A stretch of 64,000 nucleotides of DNA from Amycolatopsis thermophila (GTDB lineage Bacteria > Actinomycetota > Actinomycetes > Mycobacteriales > Pseudonocardiaceae): contig NZ_JAUSUT010000001.1 of NCBI RefSeq assembly GCF_030814215.1, forward strand, positions 4,960,001-5,024,000. Reading direction: 5' to 3'. This document shows, in pieces, positions 52,009 to 59,837 of this stretch. Numbering within the stretch: the first letter of the stretch is position 1; every line of letters begins with the position of its first letter. Under the pieces are notes generated by a model, which was not told where the DNA came from, made no database searches, and saw only the letters and a list, made by a program, of their open reading frames with translations. A program made the translations under genes and the position numbers.

Positions 52009-52721
52009 CGGTCCTCCGGAGGGGGAGTGAGGGAGATGAGGAGGTCGGCCAGCCCCGCGGGGTCGGCCAGGAACGGGCTGTGCGAGCCGTCGATCCACGT
52101 CACCTCCACGCGGAGCCGCTCGCGGGCGGTGCGCCGCGCCCACTCGCCGGACACGGCCCGGTCGCCGCGGCAGGCGACGTAGTGCATCGGGACGCGGGGG
52201 AAGGCGGCCAACGGGGTCGGTTCGGCGATCGGCGCCGGGGACTGGGGACGTAGCCGCCGGGCGGCCGTTTCCGCGACCGGCCGGGGGCAGTCGTGGTAGA
52301 ACAGCTCGGCCGCGATGTCCGGGGGCCACGTCGAGCGGCCCTGGTCGTCCCGGCCCTGTTCGGGCATAGCCTCGGCGTAGAACCAGTCGGCCATCGGGCG
52401 GCCGGCGGCGAGCTGCTCGCGCCAGGAGCGTCCCGGTTCGGGCAGCAACGCGGCGAGGAACACCAGCGCACCGACCTCGGTCAGGTCGGGCACCAGGGGG
52501 ATCGCCAGTCCGGCGAGCGAGTGCCCGACCACGACGTCGCGGCCCGGCTCGCGCACGGCAGCGGCGATGACCTCGGCGTAGCGCGCGGCGCCCGCGGTCA
52601 CGTCGTCGGAGGGCAGGTCGACGGCCGTGGCCTCATGGCCCCGTGCCCGCAGCTCGCGGACCTGGTCCTCCCAGCACCAGGCCCCGTGCCAGCCGCCGTG
52701 CACGAGCACGAAGTGCGTCAT
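52005..52721 (-). CDS. alpha/beta hydrolase, methylesterase-like
   Basis: A 238-residue small alpha/beta hydrolase of the SABP2/hydroxynitrile-lyase group. The oxyanion segment is LVHGGWHGAWCW, nucleophile serine in VVGHSLAG, and the catalytic histidine in DGSHSPFLADPAGL. In plants and bacteria this group hydrolyses methyl esters such as methyl salicylate, or splits cyanohydrins. Located between dioxygenase and tautomerase genes, it may release an aromatic acid from an ester or hydrolyse a cleavage product. It is coupled by ATGA overlaps on both sides. Confidence 0.8.
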   Translation of the reverse strand: MTHFVLVHGGWHGAWCWEDQVRELRARGHEATAVDLPSDDVTAGAARYAEVIAAAVREPGRDVVVGHSLAGLAIPLVPDLTEVGALVFLAALLPEPGRSWREQLAAGRPMADWFYAEAMPEQGRDDQGRSTWPPDIAAELFYHDCPRPVAETAARRLRPQSPAPIAEPTPLAAFPRVPMHYVACRGDRAVSGEWARRTARERLRVEVTWIDGSHSPFLADPAGLADLLISLTPPPEDR

Positions 52722-52918
52722 GACCGGCCCGCCTGCCGCTCGGCGAGCGTCTGGCCCCCGACGAGGATCTCGGTGGCCGGAACCTCGACGAGCCACACGC
52801 GCACCGAGGCCTCCGGCACCGAGATCGCGTCGGCGGCCGCCGCGGAGACGGCGCGGATCAGCTTGTCCTTCTGCTCGGCGGTGCGGCCTTCCCCGAGGTT
52901 GATCTGGATGAACGGCAT
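52718..52918 (-). CDS. 4-oxalocrotonate tautomerase family protein
   Basis: A 66-residue tautomerase. After Met removal, Pro1 (PFIQINLGEGRT) is the catalytic base, and the conserved Arg in EGRT fits 4-OT Arg11. It converts 2-hydroxymuconate to 2-oxo-3-hexenedioate, the step between the semialdehyde dehydrogenase and the decarboxylase encoded next. The C-terminal TEILVGGQTLAERQAG is family-typical. Confidence 0.88.
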   Translation of the reverse strand: MPFIQINLGEGRTAEQKDKLIRAVSAAAADAISVPEASVRVWLVEVPATEILVGGQTLAERQAGRS

Positions 52919-52930
52919 GGTGTTTCCTCC

Positions 52931-53701
52931 CTATTCGGCGCCGAGGGTGACGCTGCCCAGACCACTGACCGTGGCGGTGACCGTGGACCCGGGCTGCAGC
53001 GGCACGGGCGCGGTGAGCCCGCCCGACAACACCACCCAGCCCTCCTCCAGCCGCCCGCCCGCGGCCACGAGCTGGTTGGCCATGAACGCGACCGCGGCGG
53101 CGGGGTGTCCCATGACCGCGGCACCGGCGGCCGACTGGACCACCTGCCCGTCGACCTCCAGGACGCAGCCGGTGAGCGCGAGGTCGCCCTGCGGTTCGAC
53201 CAGGTCGTCACCGAGCGCGAACGCGGCGGACGAGGCGTTGTCGGCGATCGCGTCGAGGTGCTTGAAGGAGAACCCCTCGTAGCGGCTGTCGATCACGTCG
53301 AGCGCGGGGCACAGGTAGCGGGTGGCCGCGAGGACGTCGGCCACCGTCACCCCGGGGCCTTCCAACGGCGCGCCCAGCACGAACGCGATCTCGGGCTCGA
53401 CCCGGGGGTGGATCAGCTCCTTCAGCGGCAGGCGGGTGCCGGAGGCGCGCACCATCCCGCTGGTGACCACGCCGTAGAGCGGCTTGTCCACGCCCATCGC
53501 GATCTGCTTGGCCTTGCTGGTCAGGCCGAGCTTGCCGCCGACGATCCGCTCCCCGCGTCCCTGGCGGAGTTTGATCAGGGCGTTCTGGACCTGGTAGGCG
53601 GTGGTGAGATCGGCGAGTCCGTCACCCGTCAGCGGCGCCACGGTGGTGCCGCTGACCGCGGCGTCGTCCAGGCGGGCCGCCCAGGTCCGCACGTCGCTCA
53701 T
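52931..53701 (-). CDS. 2-oxo-3-hexenedioate decarboxylase (4-oxalocrotonate decarboxylase)
   Basis: A 256-residue FAH-superfamily enzyme of the DmpH/NahK type. It has GGKLGLTSKAKQIAMGVDKPLYGVV, HPRVEPEIAFVLG (metal-binding glutamates), PALDVIDSRYEGFSFKHLDAIADNASSA and a terminal VVLSGGLTAPVPLQPG. It decarboxylates 2-oxo-3-hexenedioate to 2-hydroxypenta-2,4-dienoate. It is overlapped by four bases with the hydratase gene, matching their known physical complex. ATG 53701. Confidence 0.87.
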   Translation of the reverse strand: MSDVRTWAARLDDAAVSGTTVAPLTGDGLADLTTAYQVQNALIKLRQGRGERIVGGKLGLTSKAKQIAMGVDKPLYGVVTSGMVRASGTRLPLKELIHPRVEPEIAFVLGAPLEGPGVTVADVLAATRYLCPALDVIDSRYEGFSFKHLDAIADNASSAAFALGDDLVEPQGDLALTGCVLEVDGQVVQSAAGAAVMGHPAAAVAFMANQLVAAGGRLEEGWVVLSGGLTAPVPLQPGSTVTATVSGLGSVTLGAE

Positions 53702-54510
53702 GCCGCCACCCCCTCGGCGGCGGCGCTGAACGAGACGCCGACGTGGCCCAGGTGCTCGAAGTCCGCGCGCACCGTGTCGCCCGGCTGCATGTCCACCGCG
53801 CGGGTGCACGTGCCGGGCATGATCAGGTCGCCGGCCCGCAGCACCCCACCGTGGCCGGCGATGGTGTTGGCGAGCCACGCCACGGCCTGCGCCGGGTTGC
53901 CCAGCACGGCGCCGCTCGCGCCGGTCTCGACGATCTCCCCGTTGCGGCGCAGCACGACCCCGATCAGGCGCGGATCGAGGCCGGTCAGGGGTGTGCGCGT
54001 GCCGCCGAGGACCACCTTGGCCGAGGACGCGTTGTCGGCCACCGTGTCGACGATGCCGATCCGCCAGTCCTGGATGCGGGAGTCGATGATCTCCAGCGCG
54101 GGCAGCACGAACGCGGTGGCCGCCAGCACGTCGGCCACCGTCACCCCCGGGCCCTCCAGCGGCGTGTGCAGCACGAACGCGAGTTCCGGCTCGACCCGCG
54201 GCGCGATCAGCGAGCCGACCGGCAGGGGCTCGCCCTCGGGGTGGAACATCGAGCCGAGCAGGTGACCGAAGTCGGGGCGGTTCACGCCGAACTGCTGCTG
54301 CATGACCCGGGCGGTCAGCCCGACCTTGTGGCCGCGCACCACGTCCCCCGCCGCGGTCCGGATCCGGATGCCCTCCAGCTGGATGCGGTAGGCGTCGTCG
54401 ATGTCGGCGCCGGGGTGCCGGTCGCTGATGGGCGTGACCGGGGCCGAACGCCGCTCCGCGTCCCACAGTTCGTCGGCGAGCCGCCGGACGTCGTCTTCAG
54501 TGAGTGCCAT
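53698..54510 (-). CDS. 2-keto-4-pentenoate hydratase (2-oxopent-4-enoate hydratase)
   Basis: A 270-residue hydratase of the DmpE/MhpD type that hydrates 2-hydroxypenta-2,4-dienoate to 4-hydroxy-2-oxovalerate. It shows RGHKVGLTARVMQQQFGVNRPDFGHLL, PRVEPELAFVLHTPL, PALEIIDSRIQDWRIGIVDTVADNASSA and DLIMPGTCTRAVDMQPGD. It works with the decarboxylase coded by the overlapping next gene. It is the first gene of the large minus-strand operon; the aldolase and acetaldehyde dehydrogenase that would normally follow are not in the window. Confidence 0.88.
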   Translation of the reverse strand: MALTEDDVRRLADELWDAERRSAPVTPISDRHPGADIDDAYRIQLEGIRIRTAAGDVVRGHKVGLTARVMQQQFGVNRPDFGHLLGSMFHPEGEPLPVGSLIAPRVEPELAFVLHTPLEGPGVTVADVLAATAFVLPALEIIDSRIQDWRIGIVDTVADNASSAKVVLGGTRTPLTGLDPRLIGVVLRRNGEIVETGASGAVLGNPAQAVAWLANTIAGHGGVLRAGDLIMPGTCTRAVDMQPGDTVRADFEHLGHVGVSFSAAAEGVAA

Positions 54511-54551
54511 GCGGTCAGCGTCGGCGGCGTCGTGGCCGCGATCAGCACAAC

Positions 54552-54621
54552 GGTCCGCTCAGTGGACCTGTGGGGCGCGGTCGTGAGTGGAGGTTCCGCG
54601 CGCCGGACCGCCCAGTGGACC
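54552..54621. promoter_or_regulatory. two IclR-like boxes in a divergent promoter region
   Basis: GGTCCGCTCAGTGGACC (54552-54568) and GGACCGCCCAGTGGACC (54605-54621) differ at two positions and lie 53 bp apart (five helical turns), between the hydratase (54510) and the ALDH (54693). Each is an imperfect palindrome GGwCC...GGACC. A 12-bp palindrome GAAGCATGCTTC lies at 54648-54659. Confidence 0.6.
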
Positions 54622-54692
54622 GGTGTCTGGAGAGTGCCCGGCCGGGTGAAGCATGCTTCCGCCCACGATCGCTTCTCTTGGGAGAGTGGGCA

Positions 54693-56138
54693 ATGACGAC
54701 CAGCGAATCCCTGTTCATCGGTGGCGAATGGACGGACTCGGCCGCAACGGCGACCATTTCCGTCCTCTCGGCGAGCACCGGGCAACCGATCGGCACCGCG
54801 GTGTCCGCGGATCGCGCCGACGTCGACCGGGCGGTGGGGGCGGCCCGTGCCGCCTTCGACGATCCGGCCGGCTGGTCGGTGTGGCCGCCCGACGAACGCG
54901 CGGACGTCCTGGAGCGGATGGCCGCGGAGCTGGAGGCGGTCAGTGAGTCCACCGCCCGCACGGTGAGCGAGCAGAACGGCATGCCGATCACGGTCTCCAC
55001 GCAGATCGAGGCGGTATTCCCGGTGGCGATGATCCGCTACTACGCCGGGCTGCTGCGGTCGGAGGCGGTGGAGACCAGCCGTCCCGGCATGTTCGGCGGC
55101 ACCACGCACGTGCGACGCGAGCCCGCCGGCGTCGTGGCCGCCGTGGCCCCGTGGAACTTCCCCCAGGCGCTGGCCGCGCAGAAGTACGCACCGGCGCTGG
55201 CCGCCGGCTGCACCGTGGTGCTCAAACCGTCGCCGCAGACGGTGCTGGACACCCGCGCGGTGGCTGAGGCGGCGATGAAGGCGGGGGTGCCGGCGGGTGT
55301 GCTCAACGTGCTGCCCGCCGAGGCCGACGCGAGTGCCTACCTGGTCGGTCATCCCGGGGTGGACATGGTGGCGTTCACCGGCTCCACCGCGATCGGCAGG
55401 CAGATCGCGGGGATCTGCGGCCCGTTGATCCGGCCGGTGATCCTCGAGCTGGGCGGCCGGTCGGCGGCGGTCATCCTCGACGACGCCGACCTCGACCTCG
55501 GCCGCGCCGGGGAGGCGCTGTTCGGGTCCATGTTGATCAACAACGGGCAGACCTGCTTCCTGTCCACCCGCGTCCTGGCGCCGCGCAGCCGCTACGCGGA
55601 GGTCGTGGAGACGCTGGCCGCGTTCGCCGGTTCCCTGACCGTGGGTGACGCGCTGGAGCCGGACACCCAGATCGGGCCGCTGGTGTCCGAGCGGCAACGG
55701 CACAACGTGGAGCGGGCCATCCCCCAGGGCATCAGCGACGGCGCCCGCCTGGTCACCGGTGGCGCCCGGCCCGAGGGGCTGGGCGGCGGCTGGTTCCTGC
55801 AGCCCACCGTTCTGGCCGATGTGGACAACCGGTGGCCCATCGCCCGTGAGGAGATTTTCGGGCCGGTGCTCACGATCACCCCGTACGACGGCGACGAGGA
55901 GGCGGTGGCGCTGGCCAACGACTCCGACTACGGGCTGGCGGGCACGGTCTGGACCAGCGACGTCGAGCGCGGGCTGGACGTGGCCAGGCGGATCCGCACC
56001 GGCACCGTCGGCATCAACGGCTACCTGCCCGACCTGAGCGCCCCCTTCGGCGGCGTGAAGCAGAGCGGGCTCGGCCGCGAACTCGGACCGGACGGGCTCG
56101 CCTCCTACTACCGGACCAAGTCGATCTACCAGAGGTGA
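54693..56138 (+). CDS. aldehyde dehydrogenase (2-hydroxymuconate-semialdehyde type candidate)
   Basis: A 481-residue NAD(P)+-dependent ALDH. Landmarks are PWNFPQALAAQKYAPALAAG, FTGSTAIGRQIAG, the catalytic Glu in ILELGGRSAAVILDDAD, catalytic Cys in NNGQTCFLSTR, and EEIFGPVLTI. It is divergent from the meta-cleavage operon and shares a promoter region with two IclR-like boxes. Oxidation of the ring-cleavage semialdehyde to 2-hydroxymuconate is the missing step of that operon, and this enzyme is the best candidate. ATG at 54693 follows GGGAGAG. The sequence alone does not fix specificity. Confidence 0.82.
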   Translation: MTTSESLFIGGEWTDSAATATISVLSASTGQPIGTAVSADRADVDRAVGAARAAFDDPAGWSVWPPDERADVLERMAAELEAVSESTARTVSEQNGMPITVSTQIEAVFPVAMIRYYAGLLRSEAVETSRPGMFGGTTHVRREPAGVVAAVAPWNFPQALAAQKYAPALAAGCTVVLKPSPQTVLDTRAVAEAAMKAGVPAGVLNVLPAEADASAYLVGHPGVDMVAFTGSTAIGRQIAGICGPLIRPVILELGGRSAAVILDDADLDLGRAGEALFGSMLINNGQTCFLSTRVLAPRSRYAEVVETLAAFAGSLTVGDALEPDTQIGPLVSERQRHNVERAIPQGISDGARLVTGGARPEGLGGGWFLQPTVLADVDNRWPIAREEIFGPVLTITPYDGDEEAVALANDSDYGLAGTVWTSDVERGLDVARRIRTGTVGINGYLPDLSAPFGGVKQSGLGRELGPDGLASYYRTKSIYQR

Positions 56139-56166
56139 TCCGCCCGGGCCGACGACGCCGGAGGCG

Positions 56167-56256
56167 GTGACCGGCCCGTGCCACCAGCTGATCCGGCGCG
56201 ACGGCCCGCGGCACATCACCGTGCCGTGGCCCGTCGCCAACCCGCTGGACGAGTAA
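56167..56256 (+). pseudogene. unidentified coding fragment cut by the IS982-like element
   Basis: One frame gives TGPCHQLIRRDGPRHITVPWP and stops in TAA 8 bp inside the left end of the broken element at 56249. The phrase looks like the C-terminal part of a small HicA-like protein, but no start codon or full domain is present. Identity is uncertain. Confidence 0.2.
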
Positions 56257-56957
56257 GTCCTAACCCTGGGTGGTGTGTGGAGATGGGCGACTGCACTGTA
56301 CGTCAAGATCGATGACCATCTGGGTAGGTCCGTTCGTGTGGGGAGGCCGCCGCGGCTGTCGGATGCCGAATCGCTGACACCGGAATGCGCACGCTCCCGC
56401 CCCACGGTGCAACGCTCGAACCTGGCCGGCTGGGCAGGCTACGGCTACTGCGCCAGCCACTCCCGCTTCTTCTGGGGCCTGCGCCTGCACCTGATCTGCA
56501 CCCCGGCCGGGTTACCGGTCACCTGAGCCCTGGCCGACCCTGAACTCGACGAGCGTCCGGTGCTGATGGCCGTGCTGGACGCCGATCGGGCGCTGCTCCA
56601 CGACCGGCCGGGACTGCTGATCCTCGCCGACAAGGGCTACGTCTCCCAAGACCTGGACCGCTATCTCGCCGACCGCGGGGTGCGGCTGCTGCGCCCCGCC
56701 TACCGCAACCGCACCCCACACCCGGCCCAACACCTGCTCAAACCGGTCCGCCAACTCATCGAGTCGGTCAACGCCACCCTCAAAAGCCAACTCGACCTCG
56801 AGTTACACGGCGGCCGCACCATCGAGGGCGTCGCCGCCCGCGCCGCCCAACGACTCCTCGCGCTCACCGCCGCCATCTGGCACCACCGCGCCACCGGCCA
56901 ATCCACCACCCGATCCCTGATCGCCTACGACCACTAACCGAGATCGGAATTACTCAT
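56249..56957. mobile_element. broken IS982-type insertion sequence
   Basis: A 709-bp copy with the same ends as the intact element at 58699-59674 (left ACGAGTAAGTCC, right complement ATGAGTAATTCC). Compared with the intact copy it lacks about 48 bp over the transposase start and about 219 bp internally. The right end abuts the TAG stop codon of the peptidase gene. No clear target duplication. Confidence 0.8.
56290..56937 (+). pseudogene. IS982-type transposase, truncated and interrupted
   Basis: It reads ATALYVKIDDHL and then skips from SDAESLT directly to PECARSRPTVQRSNLAGW, so the first catalytic aspartate region (VDSTPVE) is gone. A tryptophan codon is replaced by TGA at 56524-56526 (LPVT-stop-ALADP). 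The remainder (LADKGYVSQDLDRYLADRGV, HLLKPVRQLIES) matches the intact transposase closely. It lacks a proper start and cannot be active. Confidence 0.85.
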
Positions 56958-58481
56958 CTACGACGTGGTCGTCCAGTCCGGGTGGCCCGGCATCGGCGGC
57001 GTCTCGGCCCCGTAGAGCCACGCCGTCAGCATCGGCGTGAGGTCCTGCCCGGAAACCCTGTTCGCCGTCGCGATGTAGTCGGCGGTGGTCGCCGAGCGGC
57101 CCCGGTAGGTCAGGTAGAAATCGCGCTCGATCCGCTCGAACGTCTGCTGCCCGACCGTTTCGTGCAGGGCGAACAGCGCGAGCGCGCCGGGCACGTCGGT
57201 GCCGAGCAGGATGCCGCCCGCGTTCCTCAGGTGTGCGGGCGGACCGTCGCTGTCCCGGACTCCCTGGTCGTTGCCGTAGTCCTGGCGCAGCGCGTCCAGG
57301 AGGTTCGCATAGCCCTGGTCGGACGAGTAGAGCCGCTCGTAGTACACCGCGTGCCCCTCGTTGAGCCACATGTCGTCCCACATGGCGGGCGAGACCGCGT
57401 CACCGAAGTACTGGTGGACCAGTTCGTGCACCATGGTGGGGGACTCAGCCTCGGGCGGCAAGGCCAGGAACGGCGCGCCGAACGTGGACAGCGTCGGGGT
57501 TTCCAGTGCGACGTTGTTGTAGAGGCTGGTGATGCCGAGCACACCGTACTTCTCGAACGGGAACGGCAGGCCCAGGGCGTCCTCGAGCCAGCGGACCTGC
57601 TCCGGCGTCCGCTGGGCCGCTTCGGTGACGCGGCTGATGATGTTGGCGTCGGTGATGCCGTACCGCTGGGTCACCGCCTCGGGGACGTGGTAGTCACCCA
57701 TGCTCACGGGCACCTGGCTGACGATCGGCAGGCCGTGCGGTCCGGTCTGCCGCAACGTCGTGAAGTGACCCACCGCGACCTGCACCACGTTGGTGGGGAT
57801 CTCCTCGGCTGTTCCGTACACATAGGACTTCGCCCCGGCGCGCGTCGTGACCGAACGCAGGGTTCCGTTCGCCGCCACCTGCCGGTCCTCCGGGACGGTG
57901 ACGCGGAAGGTGAACCGCGCCTTGTCGCCAGGGGTGTCGTTGCTCGGGACGAACAGGTGTGCCCGGTCCGGCTGCCCGAACAACGCGAAACCGGCGTCGT
58001 TCTTCGCCCAGTACACGAACGGTGACGGCTCGTCCGGGGGCAGGCCGTAATAGGCCGGCGCCGGGTTGACGCCCCGGTCCACCGTGTAGTCGATCCGCAC
58101 CCGGAACTCCCGTCCCCGGTGCAGCGTCCTCGACGGGGTCACGAGCAGCTTTTCGTGGCCGGGGTCGAGGCGGAACGCGGCCGGCGCGCCGTTCACGGTC
58201 ACCGAGCCGATCCGCTGACCGACCGAGTCGAGGCTGAACGACGACAGGTTCTGCGTCGCCGACGCCGTCATCTCCACCGAGGAGCGCATCGTGGTGGTCC
58301 CGGGCTCGTAGTCGAAGCTGACGTCGTAGTCCCGCGCGTCGTAACCTCCGTTGCCCAGGGTGGGGATCAACCGGTCGCCCGCCGTGGCCGCTCCCGGTGA
58401 GCCGGTGGCGGCGCCCGCGGCGACCGGGCTCGCCGTGGCGACCAGCAACACGGTCACCGCAGCCCACGTTCTCCCTCGCAT
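56958..58481 (-). CDS. secreted M1 family metallopeptidase
   Basis: A 507-residue protein with an N-terminal signal peptide (RGRTWAAVTVLLVATASPVAAGA; cleavage near residue 30). It has the M1 beta-sandwich N-domain and the zinc motif MVHELVHQYFGD with the second glutamate 18 residues on in WLNEGHA. Zinc aminopeptidase activity outside the membrane is expected. The usual GxMEN motif appears only as a variant (NNVALETPT). ATG 58481 follows AAAGGAC; GTG 58502 lacks spacing for a ribosome site. The stop TAG abuts a broken insertion sequence, and an intact copy is on the other side, so the gene is framed by mobile DNA. Confidence 0.85.
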   Translation of the reverse strand: MRGRTWAAVTVLLVATASPVAAGAATGSPGAATAGDRLIPTLGNGGYDARDYDVSFDYEPGTTTMRSSVEMTASATQNLSSFSLDSVGQRIGSVTVNGAPAAFRLDPGHEKLLVTPSRTLHRGREFRVRIDYTVDRGVNPAPAYYGLPPDEPSPFVYWAKNDAGFALFGQPDRAHLFVPSNDTPGDKARFTFRVTVPEDRQVAANGTLRSVTTRAGAKSYVYGTAEEIPTNVVQVAVGHFTTLRQTGPHGLPIVSQVPVSMGDYHVPEAVTQRYGITDANIISRVTEAAQRTPEQVRWLEDALGLPFPFEKYGVLGITSLYNNVALETPTLSTFGAPFLALPPEAESPTMVHELVHQYFGDAVSPAMWDDMWLNEGHAVYYERLYSSDQGYANLLDALRQDYGNDQGVRDSDGPPAHLRNAGGILLGTDVPGALALFALHETVGQQTFERIERDFYLTYRGRSATTADYIATANRVSGQDLTPMLTAWLYGAETPPMPGHPDWTTTS

Positions 58482-58522
58482 GGCAGCACTGTCCTTTCGC
58501 ACCCCGACAACGGACAGTTCCC

Positions 58523-58552
58523 ATTAGAGCCAGCCGGCGCCCGCCCTGTCAT
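58523..58552 (-). promoter_or_regulatory. promoter of the M1 peptidase gene
   Basis: On the minus strand: -35 ATGACA (58547-58552), 18-nt spacer, -10 TCTAAT (58523-58528). Predicted start near 58516 gives a 35-nt leader with the AAAGGAC site. Confidence 0.55.
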
Positions 58553-58607
58553 GCCGGGCGGGCAAAGATCGTTCTTTCGGTCGGTGTCCCCTACGACCTG
58601 AGGCGGA

Positions 58608-58629
58608 TTTCCCGCGACGTCGCGGGAAA
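58608..58629. repeat. perfect 22-bp palindrome
   Basis: Arms TTTCCCGCGAC and GTCGCGGGAAA are perfect complements without spacer, 127 bp upstream of the peptidase start and 70 bp from the intact IS. It may be an operator for a dimeric regulator. Confidence 0.6.
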
Positions 58630-58698
58630 CCGGCAGCCGGGCTCGAGTCGTCGCCGAAAAACGGCGCCCGCCGTCCCCCGGGGCTCCGCCGGGGCTAG

Positions 58699-59674
58699 AC
58701 GAGTAATGCGTAAGTCTGGGTGGTGACCGGAGATGGACGAAGGGTGTTCAAGATCCGTTTGTGAGGACAGACCTGAACACCCTTCTCACCGCACTCTACG
58801 TCAAGATCGACGACCACCTCGCGGGCCGGCGCCGAACGGGCAGACCGCCGAAGTTGACCGACGCCGAGTTGGTCACCCTCGCCGTGGCCCAGGCACTGCT
58901 GGGGTTCACCTCCGAGGCCCGCTGGCTGCGGTTCCTGCCCGCCCGGATGCCCGGCGCGTTCCGCTACCTGCCCGGCCAGTCCGGCTACAACCGGCGGCTG
59001 CGTGCCGCGTTGCCGCTGATCAAGCACGTGATGCGCTGGCTCGCAGCCGATACCGACCTGTGGACCGACACCACCTGGATCGTCGACTCCACCCCGGTCG
59101 AAAGCGGCCGCTCCCGGCCGACGGTCAAGCGTTCGGAGTTGGCTGGCTGGGCCAAATACGGCTACTACCGCTCACACTCCCGCTGGTTCTGGGGCCGGCG
59201 ACTACACCTGATCTGCACCCCGGCCGGGCTGCCCATTGCCTGGGCTCTGGCCGACCCGAAGATCGACGAGCGGCAGGTACTCATGGCCATCCGCGACCAC
59301 GAACCCCACCTGCTCACCGACCGCCCGGGCCTGCTGATCATCGCCGACAAGGGCTACGTCTCCCGCGAACTCGACCACTACCTCACCGAGCGCGGCGTCC
59401 GGCTGATCCGACCCGCCTACCGCAACCGCCAGCCCCATCCCGGTGAGCCGCTGCTCAAGTCCATCCGCCAACTCATCGAGCCGGTCAACAACACCCTCAA
59501 AGGCCAACCGAACCTCGAACAACACGGCGGACGCACCATCGAAGGCGTCGGCGTCCGCACCGCCCAACGCCCCCTGGCCCTCACCACCGCCATCCGGCAC
59601 AACCGCGCCACCAGCCAACCCACCACCCAATCCCTGACCCCCTACGACCACTGACCGAGATACGCATCAGTCGT
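58699..59674. mobile_element. intact IS982-type insertion sequence
   Basis: A 976-bp element. The left end (58699-58716, ACGAGTAATGCGTAAGTC) and the complement of the right end (59657-59674, ACGACTGATGCGTATCTC) match at 14 of 18 positions. CTAG occurs directly outside both ends (58695-58698 and 59675-59678), either a 4-bp target duplication or extra end bases. It carries one transposase gene on the plus strand. Confidence 0.85.
58761..59654 (+). CDS. IS982-type transposase
   Basis: A 297-residue DDE transposase. Landmarks are the acidic residues in WIVDSTPVESGR, LIIADKGYVS and RQLIEPVNN, giving the DDE triad. It starts with a GTG reading RTDLNTLLTALYVKIDDHL and has a second-domain HLICTPAGLPIAWALADPK. 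All frames are intact and the terminal repeats are present, so the element may be active. Codon use is like its neighbours. Confidence 0.85.
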   Translation: MRTDLNTLLTALYVKIDDHLAGRRRTGRPPKLTDAELVTLAVAQALLGFTSEARWLRFLPARMPGAFRYLPGQSGYNRRLRAALPLIKHVMRWLAADTDLWTDTTWIVDSTPVESGRSRPTVKRSELAGWAKYGYYRSHSRWFWGRRLHLICTPAGLPIAWALADPKIDERQVLMAIRDHEPHLLTDRPGLLIIADKGYVSRELDHYLTERGVRLIRPAYRNRQPHPGEPLLKSIRQLIEPVNNTLKGQPNLEQHGGRTIEGVGVRTAQRPLALTTAIRHNRATSQPTTQSLTPYDH

Positions 59675-59680
59675 CTAGGC

Positions 59681-59792
59681 GTAGTGCCCGGGGCACTACA
59701 CCTGGTGGCGATGCCGGCGAACACGGGCTGTCCTGCCCGTTCCTCCCGTCGGGAATATATGGACCCGGCGTACACTTACGCTAGATATGGAC
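59681..59792. promoter_or_regulatory. palindrome and direct repeats upstream of the SDR gene
   Basis: GTAGTGCC-CGG-GGCACTAC (59681-59699) is a perfect 8-3-8 palindrome 2 bp beyond the CTAG at the IS edge. ATATGGACCCGGCGTACA (from 59757) and ATATGGACGCACCGTGCA (from 59785) are related direct repeats 28 bp apart in an AT-rich patch including TAGATAT. They precede the SDR start at 59838 and look like its control region. Confidence 0.45.
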
Positions 59793-59837
59793 GCACCGTG
59801 CATAAACAGGGTGCGCATGACGAAAGGGTGAACTCCC

